Below, piece after piece: positions 6,617 through 14,543 of a DNA stretch of 15,007 nt. A program made the translations under genes and the position numbers. The notes under the pieces were generated by a model. It was not told the origin of the DNA, ran no database searches, and saw only the letters and a program-made list of their open reading frames with translations. Origin of the DNA: Bog-793 sp050010315 (GTDB lineage: Bacteria > Actinomycetota > Acidimicrobiia > Acidimicrobiales > Bog-793); contig JBEKLG010000034.1 of NCBI GenBank assembly GCA_050010315.1, forward strand, positions 1 to 15,007. The letters run 5' to 3'. How positions within the stretch are numbered: the stretch's first letter is position 1; each line of letters opens with the position of its first letter.

Positions 6617-6624
6617 CCTCCCCT
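6617..6624 (-). promoter_or_regulatory. Strong Shine-Dalgarno deciding the TTG start of the small protein
   Basis: On the minus strand AGGGGAGG lies 8 nt before TTG 6608 and inside the 22-nt gap after the exporter stop codon. It contrasts with the leaderless starts of most monocistronic genes nearby, as expected for an internal operon gene. Confidence 0.6.
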
Positions 6625-6630
6625 GCGACG

Positions 6631-8298
6631 CTAGGCCGCGCGTCTGCGCCCCACAAACGGGCTCTCCGGACGAGCGAGGCCAGCAGGCGGCGGCGGCGCC
6701 GGCGGTGGGTGCCGGGGCGACTCCGGGCTCTCGAAGCTCGCCGGTTTCGCTGGTGACGCCCCCCTGGTCGGCAGCATCGCGAGCACGGCGGCCGCGGCGA
6801 CGGCGACGACAACGGCGCCGACGAAGAGGGCGAGGTCCATGCCGGAAACGAAGGCGGACTTCGCGACGGCTGCGAGGAGGGCGCCGCGCCCTCCCGCCCG
6901 CTGGGCGACGGCGAGCGCGCCCCCCAACGATCCGGTGATGAGGTGGAGGATCGACTGCGGGATCGGGAGGTGGGCGAGCACAGGAGCGAGGCGGTCGGCG
7001 TACCGAGTGTTCAGCAGGCTCCCGAGCACGCCGACCCCGAGCGCCCCCCCGAGCTGCAAGGCGGTGCTGTTCGTCGCCGAGCCGACGCCGACCTCGGCAA
7101 GCGGCAGAGATCCCATCACGGACTCGGTGCACGGCGCGAGCGCCAGTCCGACCCCGGTGCCGACGAGGAATAGTGCCGGGAGCGCCTCGAGGTAGGTGCC
7201 GTGGACGGTGATCCGCGACAGCAGCGCGAGCCCGACGGCGACGAGGGCGAGGCCGGCGAAGACGATGGGTTTGGTTCCGAGGTAGCGGACGGCGAGCGTT
7301 GACGCCGGCGCCACGACCAACAGCACCGCCGCGATCGGCGCCATGCGCAGGCCCGTTGCCAAGGCGCTGTAGCCGAGCGAGAACTGCAGGTACTGGGTGA
7401 GGAGGAAGAGCGCTCCCAGGAGGGCGAAGATCACCAGGCCCATCGCGCCGATCGCCACCGAGAAGCGCCGCGAGCGGAAGAACGCGAGCTCGAGCATCGG
7501 ATGGGTCGAACGCCGCTCCCAGAACACGAAGACGGTGAGCACGGCGGCCGCGGCGACGATCGCCCCGATGATCGACGGTGACGTCCAGGAGTGGTTCGGA
7601 GCCTCGATGATCCCCCAGAGCAGAAGGGACATCCCGACGATCGAAAGTCCCGCGCCCACTGGGTCGGGCCGCTTGCTCGCCGGGTTGCGGGAGTTCGGCA
7701 CGTACCAGGCCGCGGCACAGAGTCCGAGAAAGGCGATCGGCACGTTGATCAAGAACACCGACCCCCACCAGTAGTGGGCGAGGAGCCACCCACCGGCCAC
7801 CGGCCCGATGGCGACGCCGAGCCCGGTCGTGCCCGACCAGATCCCGATCGCCTGGAGCCGCTCGTCCTGAGCGGTGAACACACTGGCGAGGATCGACAAC
7901 GTGGATGGCATGATCGCCGCCGCGCCGATCCCCATCAGGGCACGGGTGACGATGAGATGGTCGGGGGTGACCGCGAACGCCGATGTCGCGGATCCCACGG
8001 CGAACAGCACGAGCCCGCCCAAAAAAACCCACTTGCGACCGATGCGGTCGCCGAGACTGCCGAGCACGAGCAACAGCCCGGCGAAGACGACCACGTAGGC
8101 GTCGACGATCCACTGCAGCTGGCTCGAGGTGGCGTGCATCGTGCGTACGATCGCCGGCAGCGCGACGTTGAGGATCGTGGTGTCGAGGCTCACGACGAGC
8201 AGGCTGACGCAGAGCACCGCGAGGACGACCCCCCGGCGCCGCTGCCGACGAGTCCCGGCAGAAACCAGCACGGCCTGGGGCGCATCCGACCCATCCAC
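6631..8298 (-). CDS. MFS drug exporter, DHA2 family (14 helices, EmrB/QacA type)
   Basis: A 555-residue proton-coupled efflux protein of the inner membrane. The first helix carries the DHA2 motif LDTTILNVALP at about 38-48, followed by LQWIVDAYVV at 61-70, loop 2-3 motif A GSLGDRIGRK at 80-89, and the antiporter motif C region GTTGLGVAIGPVAGGW. The length and the number of hydrophobic segments fit 14 helices, and the C-terminal tail is proline-rich. Substrates cannot be predicted. The start is placed at GTG 8298, 7 nt behind a TACCGT box. An in-frame GTG at 8307 lies within that box and would not be transcribed if the mRNA is leaderless. No TetR- or MarR-type regulator gene lies beside it, which is unusual for such exporters. 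A small unknown gene follows 22 nt downstream. Confidence 0.92.
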   Translation of the reverse strand: MDGSDAPQAVLVSAGTRRQRRRGVVLAVLCVSLLVVSLDTTILNVALPAIVRTMHATSSQLQWIVDAYVVVFAGLLLVLGSLGDRIGRKWVFLGGLVLFAVGSATSAFAVTPDHLIVTRALMGIGAAAIMPSTLSILASVFTAQDERLQAIGIWSGTTGLGVAIGPVAGGWLLAHYWWGSVFLINVPIAFLGLCAAAWYVPNSRNPASKRPDPVGAGLSIVGMSLLLWGIIEAPNHSWTSPSIIGAIVAAAAVLTVFVFWERRSTHPMLELAFFRSRRFSVAIGAMGLVIFALLGALFLLTQYLQFSLGYSALATGLRMAPIAAVLLVVAPASTLAVRYLGTKPIVFAGLALVAVGLALLSRITVHGTYLEALPALFLVGTGVGLALAPCTESVMGSLPLAEVGVGSATNSTALQLGGALGVGVLGSLLNTRYADRLAPVLAHLPIPQSILHLITGSLGGALAVAQRAGGRGALLAAVAKSAFVSGMDLALFVGAVVVAVAAAAVLAMLPTRGASPAKPASFESPESPRHPPPAPPPPAGLARPESPFVGRRRAA

Positions 8299-8305
8299 GC
8301 CGGTC

Positions 8306-8311
8306 ACGGTA
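8306..8311 (-). promoter_or_regulatory. -10 box for leaderless transcript of the DHA2 exporter
   Basis: On the minus strand TACCGT is followed by 7 nt and GTG 8298. The same hexamer precedes the YfhO-like transcript. No clear -35 box is seen. Confidence 0.5.
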
Positions 8312-8417
8312 CGCGCCGCGGCAGCGAGATTCGCCGACCGCCCCCAGCGCCGCCAGAAGACAAGGTCCCCTCGCTCGCTCAGACAGACGGCGGGTGTGTC
8401 TGTGTGCCCGCACCCAT

Positions 8418-8457
8418 CCGAGAGGTGGCGACGTCGTCATCGCGCCCAACCTCTCGG
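8418..8457 (-). terminator. Long hairpin between tRNA-Tyr and the exporter, terminator or attenuator
   Basis: A perfect 9-bp stem, CCGAGAGGT (8418-8426) with ACCTCTCGG (8449-8457), encloses 22 nt whose ends (GGCGA and TCGCGCC) can extend it with a small bulge. It lies 37 nt beyond the 3' end of tRNA-Tyr and 107 nt upstream of the exporter's -10 box, on the same strand. Ending the tRNA transcript is the simplest role. No U tract follows. The rest of 8308-8493 shows nothing beyond the exporter promoter. Confidence 0.45.
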
Positions 8458-8493
8458 CTGGCCGGCGGACAAGGGCCTTCTCGCTGGGACAAG

Positions 8494-8575
8494 TGGGCCG
8501 GGTAGGATTCGAACCTACGTAGGCGCTGCCGGCAGATTTACAGTCTGCTCCCGTTGTCCGCTTGGGTACCGACCC
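8494..8575 (-). tRNA. tRNA-Tyr (GUA), class II with long variable arm
   Basis: The minus strand folds into an 82-nt tRNA: acceptor GGGUCGG pairs with CCGGCCC (one G-U), the anticodon stem is GCAGA/UCUGC with loop CUGUAAA (anticodon GUA), an extended variable arm follows, then T stem GUAGG/CCUAC around UUCGAAU, and discriminator A at 8494. CCA is not encoded. The neighbouring divergent yajQ gene matches the familiar actinobacterial tRNA-Tyr context. Confidence 0.96.
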
Positions 8576-8583
8576 GGGCGTCG

Positions 8584-8589
8584 AGGTTA
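8584..8589 (-). promoter_or_regulatory. Candidate -10 box of tRNA-Tyr
   Basis: On the minus strand TAACCT ends 8 nt before the first base of the tRNA, so the transcript would carry almost no 5' leader. No clear -35 box is seen. It shares the 103-bp gap with the divergent yajQ promoter. Confidence 0.35.
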
Positions 8590-8665
8590 TCCGATGTCCA
8601 GGTAGCCGCGACCCCCGGGAGGCGGGACGTGCGCCCGCCTCGGGAATCCCGCCGACCGACGCCGA

Positions 8666-8671
8666 TAGCGT
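8666..8671 (+). promoter_or_regulatory. -10 box for leaderless transcript of yajQ
   Basis: TAGCGT is followed by exactly 7 nt and the ATG at 8679, the same geometry as the acetyltransferase gene. No Shine-Dalgarno lies between them. Confidence 0.55.
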
Positions 8672-8678
8672 GGTGGTC

Positions 8679-9167
8679 ATGCCGAGCTTCGACGTCACCT
8701 CCGAGATCAACTTCCAGGAAGTGCGCAACGCCGTCGACCAGGCCTCGCGCGAGGCCGCGACCCGGTTCGACTTCAAGAACACCGGATCGTCGCTCGAGCT
8801 CAGCCCGCACGAGATCGTGCTCAACGCCCCCACCGAGGACCGCCTGCGCGCCCTCGCCCAGCTGCTCGAGGAAAAGCTCGTCCGCCGCCAGGTATCGCTC
8901 AAGGCCCTCTCCTACGGCAAGGTGGAGGAGGCCGCGAAGGGCACCGTCCGCCAGCACGTCGCGCTGCAGGCCGGGATCTCGGCGGATCACGCCCGGCGCA
9001 TCAACCGGATCGTGCGGGAGCTCAACTTGAAAGGCGTGACCTCCCAGTCGCAGGCCGACCAGGTCCGCGTCTCCGGCAAGAAGCGCGACGACCTCCAAGC
9101 GGTGATCACCAGGCTGAAAGCCGAGGACCTCGGGATCCCGCTCCAGTTCGGCAACTACCGCGACTGA
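8679..9167 (+). CDS. yajQ: YajQ-family cyclic-di-GMP/nucleotide-binding protein
   Basis: A 162-residue cytosolic protein of the UPF0234/YajQ family, normal in length. It begins with the family's MPSFDVTSEINFQEVRNAVD, continues with the RFDFKNTGSSLEL strand and the DRLRALAQLLEEKLVRRQVS region, and ends with the conserved second-repeat motif VRVSGKKRDDLQAVI and LQFGNYRD. YajQ proteins have two ferredoxin-like domains that bind nucleotides or RNA, and some bind cyclic di-GMP. The target in this organism is unknown. ATG 8679 is certain from family conservation and is preceded by a -10 box 7 nt upstream. The gene is convergent with nuoN, 34 nt apart. Confidence 0.97.
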   Translation: MPSFDVTSEINFQEVRNAVDQASREAATRFDFKNTGSSLELSPHEIVLNAPTEDRLRALAQLLEEKLVRRQVSLKALSYGKVEEAAKGTVRQHVALQAGISADHARRINRIVRELNLKGVTSQSQADQVRVSGKKRDDLQAVITRLKAEDLGIPLQFGNYRD

Positions 9168-9201
9168 TCGCCTGCGGCGCGCCGCGCCGGCAAATGGCGG
9201 G

Positions 9202-10758
9202 CTAGTGGAAGATCAGCGTCGCGGCGCGGGCGAAGTCGACGAGCGGCTGGGGCCAGACACCGAAGACGACGGTCACGCCGACGCAGACTGCCAGCCCGAG
9301 AGCGATCGATGGCGCGACGACGAGGCGGCCGACGACGGGTCGCACGAGGGTCGCGACCCCGCCTCCCGGCGCCGGGGTCCCGGCGGCGGCGGTCGGGGGT
9401 TCGGTCGAGTACATGAGGAGCACGATCCGCAGATAGAAGAAGGCCGCGATCGCCGCCGAGGCCATGGCGATGACCGCGAGGGCGTAGCTGTGCGCCTCGA
9501 CCGACGCTGCCAGGACGTAGAACTTGGCGACGAACCCCGTCGTGAAGGGCACCCCCGCCTGGGCGAGCAGCAGCACGGTGAACGCCGCCGCCAGCAGCGG
9601 GTTGTGGGTCGCGAGGCCCCGGTAGGCCTCGATGTCGTGCCGGCGATCGCCCCGGCCCCCGACGACGCCGACGACGGCAAAGCTCCCGAGCACGAGGAAG
9701 CTGTAGGCGAACACGTAGTAGGCGCCTGCCGCCACGCCTCGCGTCGTCGCCGCCTGCAGGCCGATGAGCACGAACCCGGTGTGGTTGATCGAGGAGTAGG
9801 CGAGCATGCGCTTCACGTCGCGCTGCGCCAGGGCGACGACTGCGCCGCCGAGCACCGTCACGACGGCGAGCGCCCAGATGATCGGCTGCCAGTCGCCGCG
9901 CAGCGTGGGCAGCGTCGCGACGAAGACCCGCAGGAACGCCGCGAAGCCGCCGGCCTTGGCGATCGCCGCCATGAAGCCGGTCACCGGCGTCGGCGCACCC
10001 TGGTAGACGTCGGGGGTCCACATGTGGAACGGCACCGCCGCGACCTTGAACGAGAAGCCGACGATCAAAAGCGCGATCCCGGCGAGCAGCACGCCGTTCG
10101 CCGTGATGATGTTGTGGGAAAGGAAGGCTCCGATCTCCGGCAGGTTCGTTGAACCCGTCGCGCCGTAGGTGAGGCCGATGCCGTAGACGAAGACCGCCGA
10201 GGAGAAGGCGCCGAGGACGAAGTACTTGATGGCGGCTTCCTGGGACGTGGCGCGGCGGCGGTCGAAACCCGCCATCACGTAGAGCGGGATCGAGAGCACC
10301 TCGAGGGCGAGGAACACGAGGATCAGGTCGTTCGCCGAGGCCATGAGCATCGCCCCCGACCCGGAGATGAGGGCGAGCGCGTAGTACTCGCAGCCGACGA
10401 TCCCCTCGCGCCGCAGGTACCCCGAGCCGAGGATCGCCGCCACGACGAGCACGCTCGAGACGAGGACGAGGAAGAACACGGCGAAGCCGTCGACATCGAC
10501 CGAGCGCGCCACGGTCGTGAAGGCGCCGTGGCGCTGCACGTCCCGCCAGAGCACCAGCGAGGCGACGAGCGCGGCGAGGGCGATCCCACAGGTCGCCGCG
10601 GCGTAGACGCCCGTGGGGGGCTGACGCGGCAGCACGGCCGAGGCCGCGATCAGAACGAGCACGCCGCCTAGGAAGATGAGCTCCGGCAGGATGGCCGTGT
10701 AGTCGACGTGCGGGAGCACGACCCCCGACACGGCGAGCGCGATCGCCGCGGGCGTCAC
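9202..10758 (-). CDS. nuoN: NADH-quinone oxidoreductase subunit N
   Basis: A 518-residue antiporter-like membrane-arm subunit of complex I, last gene of the operon. The functional residues are present: the glutamate in ALEVLSIPLY (E153), the lysine in GFSFKVAAVPFHMWTPDVY (K238), and a second channel lysine in AAIAKAGGF (K268), equivalent to E. coli E133, K217 and K247. The motif PDVYQGAPTPVTGFM is typical of NuoN. GTG 10758 is chosen because it overlaps the nuoM stop in a GTGA junction, giving translational coupling. The open frame upstream of it is nuoM read out of phase. It is convergent with yajQ. Confidence 0.96.
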   Translation of the reverse strand: MTPAAIALAVSGVVLPHVDYTAILPELIFLGGVLVLIAASAVLPRQPPTGVYAAATCGIALAALVASLVLWRDVQRHGAFTTVARSVDVDGFAVFFLVLVSSVLVVAAILGSGYLRREGIVGCEYYALALISGSGAMLMASANDLILVFLALEVLSIPLYVMAGFDRRRATSQEAAIKYFVLGAFSSAVFVYGIGLTYGATGSTNLPEIGAFLSHNIITANGVLLAGIALLIVGFSFKVAAVPFHMWTPDVYQGAPTPVTGFMAAIAKAGGFAAFLRVFVATLPTLRGDWQPIIWALAVVTVLGGAVVALAQRDVKRMLAYSSINHTGFVLIGLQAATTRGVAAGAYYVFAYSFLVLGSFAVVGVVGGRGDRRHDIEAYRGLATHNPLLAAAFTVLLLAQAGVPFTTGFVAKFYVLAASVEAHSYALAVIAMASAAIAAFFYLRIVLLMYSTEPPTAAAGTPAPGGGVATLVRPVVGRLVVAPSIALGLAVCVGVTVVFGVWPQPLVDFARAATLIFH

Positions 10759-12347
10759 CTCGCGACCTCGCGGTGGGCCGTGAGCTCGGGCTGGCCGATC
10801 TTCGGGATGTTCGGGTGTGCGACGTGCTCGACATGGGCGACGAGCTGGTCGACCGAAGGCGTGATCCGGTCGAGGACGGGCTTCGGGTAGACGCCGAGGA
10901 AGACGATGAGCACGATGAGCGGCGCCATCACGGCTCGCTCGCGCCAGCTGATCTCCCCAAAAGGCTTGTCCCGTTCGGAGGCGCGCTCGGGGCCGTGGAA
11001 GATCTGCTGGTAGGCCCAGAGCAGGTAGACGGCGGCAAGAACGACGCCGGCAGTCGCCACGACCGCCCACCAGCGGTGGGTGATGAAGGTGCCGGCGAGG
11101 ATGAGGAATTCGCCGACGAAGCCGTTGAGCCCGGGCACGCCGATCGACGCCAGCACGACGACGGTGAACGTCCCCGCCATCACCGGCGCCCGCTGCTGGA
11201 GCCCGCCGAGGTGGGTCACCGACATCGTCTGGCGCCGCCGATAGATCATCGCCACCAGAAAGAACAGCGCCGCCGTGACGATCCCGTGGTTCACCATCTG
11301 CAACACCGCGCCGGCGACCGCCTCACCGGTGAGGGCGAAGGCGCCGACGACGATGAAGCCGATCTGGGCGAGCGACGAGTAGGCGACGAGGCGCTTCAGG
11401 TCCTTCTGCGCCGCGGCGACGATCGCCCCGTAACAGATGCCGACCACCCCGAGCGTCAGAAACAGCGGCGCTAGGACGACGACCGCGTGCGGGAACAGGC
11501 CGAGGTCGAACCGGACGATGCCGTAGGTGCCGAGCTTGGCGGTTATTCCCGCCAGCAACACCGAGCCGGCGACCGGTGCCTCGCGGTAGGCGTCGGGCGA
11601 CCACGTGTGGAACGGGAAGATCGGCGCCTTCACGGCGAAGGCGGCGCTGAAGGCGAGCACGAGCAGCACCCCCGCGGCCCCGCCGAGATGGGTGTCGGCG
11701 AGCTGGCGGATGTCGAACGTCGTCACCCCCGTCTGACCCTCGTGGATGAATACGAGCGCCAGGATGCCGACGAGCATCACCGCCGAGCCGGCGAAGGTGT
11801 AGATGAAGAACTTCATCGCGGCGTGGTTGCGCCGCTCGTGGCCCCAGCCGGCGATGATGAAGTAGACGGGCACGAGCGTCGTCTCGAAGAACAGGAAGAA
11901 CATCGCCAGGTCGAGCGAAAGGAAACTCCCGAGGCAGGCCGCCTCGAGGAGGAGGATCCAGAAGGTGAAGGACTTGGCGTTCGACCCCTCGCCGGCGCCG
12001 ACCAGGGCGAGGACGAAGAGCAACGCCGAGAGCAGCACCAAAAAGAGCGAGATCCCGTCGACGCCGAGGTTCCAGGAGATCCCGAGCGAGGCGATCCAAG
12101 GGTGCTCCGAGACCATCTGGTAGCCGCCGACGCCGGCTTGGAACTGGTCGAGCACCGCCGCGGCGATGCCGAGCACGCCGAAGGCAGCGCCGAGCCCGAC
12201 GGCGCGGATCACCCGGCCGGCGCGCCGGGGCAGGACCGCCGTGACGAGCGCGGCGCCGGCGGGAAGAAGGACGAGCGCCGTGAGAAACGGGAAGGCGCGC
12301 TGGCCGGCGACAGCGGCCATGCTCAAGGCGACGGCGTGCGTCGTCAT
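10755..12347 (-). CDS. nuoM: NADH-quinone oxidoreductase subunit M
   Basis: A 530-residue proton-pumping subunit of the complex I membrane arm. It shows FFETTLVPVYF with E155, AVKAPIFPFHTWSPDAY with K240 and TAKLGTYG with K271, corresponding to E. coli NuoM E144, K234 and K265. The GVDGISLFLVLLSALL segment near 95-110 is characteristic. The ATG start overlaps the nuoL stop by 4 nt (ATGA), and its own stop overlaps the nuoN start. An internal ATG ten codons in is possible but less likely given the overlap. Confidence 0.97.
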   Translation of the reverse strand: MTTHAVALSMAAVAGQRAFPFLTALVLLPAGAALVTAVLPRRAGRVIRAVGLGAAFGVLGIAAAVLDQFQAGVGGYQMVSEHPWIASLGISWNLGVDGISLFLVLLSALLFVLALVGAGEGSNAKSFTFWILLLEAACLGSFLSLDLAMFFLFFETTLVPVYFIIAGWGHERRNHAAMKFFIYTFAGSAVMLVGILALVFIHEGQTGVTTFDIRQLADTHLGGAAGVLLVLAFSAAFAVKAPIFPFHTWSPDAYREAPVAGSVLLAGITAKLGTYGIVRFDLGLFPHAVVVLAPLFLTLGVVGICYGAIVAAAQKDLKRLVAYSSLAQIGFIVVGAFALTGEAVAGAVLQMVNHGIVTAALFFLVAMIYRRRQTMSVTHLGGLQQRAPVMAGTFTVVVLASIGVPGLNGFVGEFLILAGTFITHRWWAVVATAGVVLAAVYLLWAYQQIFHGPERASERDKPFGEISWRERAVMAPLIVLIVFLGVYPKPVLDRITPSVDQLVAHVEHVAHPNIPKIGQPELTAHREVAR

Positions 12348-14230
12348 GACCCCGCCCTCGTCACGAGGTAGGCGACGACGATGACGATCCCGCCGACGAT
12401 CGTCAAGGCGTAGGTCCGCACGTAGCCCGATTGGGCACGCCGGAGAAAGACCCCACCGCCCGCCACGAGCCTCGCCAGGCCTTCCACCGCTCCGTCGATC
12501 ACCCGGGTGTCAACCGTCGAGGCAGCGAACGACGAGACGACCGTCCCGGGTCGGGCGATGAAGCGGTCGTAGCTCCAGTCGATGAACCACGCCATCGCCA
12601 GAAACCGCGGCTCTAGCCGCGGGCGGTTGACCGCGGCACGCCAGATCGCCGCCGCCATCGCCACGCCGACGAGGGCGAACGCCACGTCGGCGAGGGCGAA
12701 TCCCCAGAGCTCGGCCAGGCCGAAGTGGTGGACGGCGAGGCTGGCGCCGACGACCGGCTGCAGCCAGCGTTCGAGGAACGACCAGGTCGGGTGGAACGGC
12801 AGGTCGATGAAGAGACCGAGGAACGAGCAACCCGCGAGCACGAGGAGCGGTACGCCCATCACCCAGCCCGGGTCCCGGGGCAGCTCTCCCCCGGGTCTCG
12901 CCTCGCTCCAGCGCCGGTCGCCCATGAACACCAAGAAGAACTCCCGGCCCATGTAATAAGCGGTGAGGACTGCCGTCACGGCGCCGATCGCCCAGAGGGC
13001 GGGGCTGAGCGCCCAGGCGTTCTCGAGCACAGCGCTCTTCGCCCAGAAACCGCTGAACGGGGGCACGCCGGCGATCGAGAGCCATCCGACGAAGAAGGTC
13101 GCCGCGGTGATCGGCATGAGGGCGCGCAGCGACCCCATCTTCTTCAGGTCCTGCTCGCCGTCGAGAGCGTGGATGACCGATCCCGCCGACAGGAACAGCA
13201 GCGCCTTATAGAAGGCGTGGGCCAGCATGAGGAAGACCGCCGCCACGTAGGCGCCGCAGCCCGCGGCGAGGAACATGTAGCCGAGCTGGGAGACCGTCGA
13301 ATAGGCGAGGACCTTTTTGATGTCGGTCTGGGCACAGCCGATCGTCGCCGCAACAAGCGCGGTGGCGACGCCGACCCACGCCACAACGTGGGCGGCGACC
13401 GGCGCGGCGTGCAGGATCGGGTTGATCCGGCACATGAGGTAGACGCCGGCCGTCACCATCGTCGCGGCGTGGATCAGGGCCGAGACCGGTGTCGGGCCTT
13501 CCATCGCGTCGGCGAGCCACGGGAAGAGCGGGATTTGCGCCGACTTACCGACAGCGCCGAGGAACAACAACAGCGCGATCGCGACGAGGCTCGCCCTCGA
13601 GACGTGCCCCAACCGGGCGAACACCGTCGAGTACTCGAGGCTCCCCGTCCGCTCGAAGACGAGGAACATCGCGACCAGGAAGCCGACGTCGCCGATGCGG
13701 CTGTAGATCATCGCCTTCTTGCCGGCCGACGCCGCCGCCGGGCGGCGGAACCAGAAGGCGATGAGGAGGTACGAGCAGACGCCGACGCCCTCCCACCCGA
13801 AGAACGTGACGAGGAGGTTGCTCGCCAGCACGAGCATGAGCATCGAGAAGACGAAGAGGTTGAGGTAGGTGAAGAACTTGGCGAAGTCCTCGTCGTGCTC
13901 CATGTAGCCGATCGAGTAGAGGTGGATGAGCGCGCCAACGCCGGTGACGAACAGCGCCATCGTCACCGACAGCGGGTCGATTCTCAGCCCGACGCCGACG
14001 CTCAGCCGGTCGACTGTGAACCAGGTGAACCAGTGCTGGGTGAAGACCCGCGCGTCGGCCGCTTGCCCGAGGAGCGCCACGAGGGCGGCCAGCGCGACGA
14101 CGAAGGCACCCGTGACGGCGAGCGTCGCGATCCAGCCGGCGGCCGGGTTGCCGATCCGCCGCCCGAAGGAAAGGAGAAGCGCGAAGCCGCCGAGCGGGAG
14201 CAGCGGGATCAGGTAGGCGAAGTGGAGCAC
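12344..14230 (-). CDS. nuoL: NADH-quinone oxidoreductase subunit L
   Basis: A 628-residue distal proton-pumping subunit of complex I. Key residues match E. coli numbering closely: E147 in FFGWEGVGVCSYLLI, K229 in GAVGKSAQIPLFPWLADAMEGPTPVSALIHAATM, K342 in AHAFYKALLF and K398 in GFWAKSA. The C-terminal part (DWSYDRFIARPG, then a charged helix and QSGYVRTYAL) is the amphipathic lateral helix that runs along NuoM and NuoN, so the protein is complete. The GTG start lies 7 nt after the nuoK stop, with GGAA just upstream as a weak ribosome site. Confidence 0.98.
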   Translation of the reverse strand: MLHFAYLIPLLPLGGFALLLSFGRRIGNPAAGWIATLAVTGAFVVALAALVALLGQAADARVFTQHWFTWFTVDRLSVGVGLRIDPLSVTMALFVTGVGALIHLYSIGYMEHDEDFAKFFTYLNLFVFSMLMLVLASNLLVTFFGWEGVGVCSYLLIAFWFRRPAAASAGKKAMIYSRIGDVGFLVAMFLVFERTGSLEYSTVFARLGHVSRASLVAIALLLFLGAVGKSAQIPLFPWLADAMEGPTPVSALIHAATMVTAGVYLMCRINPILHAAPVAAHVVAWVGVATALVAATIGCAQTDIKKVLAYSTVSQLGYMFLAAGCGAYVAAVFLMLAHAFYKALLFLSAGSVIHALDGEQDLKKMGSLRALMPITAATFFVGWLSIAGVPPFSGFWAKSAVLENAWALSPALWAIGAVTAVLTAYYMGREFFLVFMGDRRWSEARPGGELPRDPGWVMGVPLLVLAGCSFLGLFIDLPFHPTWSFLERWLQPVVGASLAVHHFGLAELWGFALADVAFALVGVAMAAAIWRAAVNRPRLEPRFLAMAWFIDWSYDRFIARPGTVVSSFAASTVDTRVIDGAVEGLARLVAGGGVFLRRAQSGYVRTYALTIVGGIVIVVAYLVTRAGS

Positions 14231-14237
14231 TTCCGGC

Positions 14238-14543
14238 TCAGCCCCTCAGCTCGTGGGGGTCGTCAGCGGTCGCTCCGACGCGTCGCCGGAAGATGGCGAC
14301 GATGATCCCCAGGCCGACGACGACCTCGGCCGCCGCCACGACGAGCACGAAGAGCACCGCGACCTGGCCGCCGATGTCGTTCAGCTCACGGGAGAACGTG
14401 ACGAAGGTGAGGTTCGCCGCGTTCAGCATCAGCTCGATGCACATGAACATGATGAGGACGTTGCGCCGGATGAGCACACCGACGGCACCGATCGTGAACA
14501 GGACCGCGGCGAGCGTGAGGTACCAGGCGCCGTCGATCGTCAT
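14238..14543 (-). CDS. nuoK: NADH-quinone oxidoreductase subunit K
   Basis: A 101-residue three-helix subunit linking the quinone end of complex I to the antiporter subunits. The buried glutamates are present at E37 (MFMCIELMLNAANL) and E73 (VAAAEVVVGLG), equivalent to E. coli E36 and E72. Length is normal. The ATG overlaps the nuoJ stop by 4 nt (ATGA). Confidence 0.97.
   Translation of the reverse strand: MTIDGAWYLTLAAVLFTIGAVGVLIRRNVLIMFMCIELMLNAANLTFVTFSRELNDIGGQVAVLFVLVVAAAEVVVGLGIIVAIFRRRVGATADDPHELRG

Noticed and set aside
6605..8902. 765-codon minus-strand frame spanning yajQ, tRNA-Tyr and the exporter
   Set aside because: It runs through a tRNA and across a gene on the other strand, and the conserved MFS motifs lie in a different frame.
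9174..9185. Palindrome GCGGCGCGCCGC between yajQ and nuoN as a bidirectional terminator
   Set aside because: The perfect palindrome leaves no loop and has no U tract on either side. It is likely a composition effect.
12725..14305. 526-codon plus-strand frame antisense to nuoL and nuoK
   Set aside because: It mirrors nuoL codons and is dominated by Arg, Glu, Asp and His. NuoL is certain in the opposite strand.
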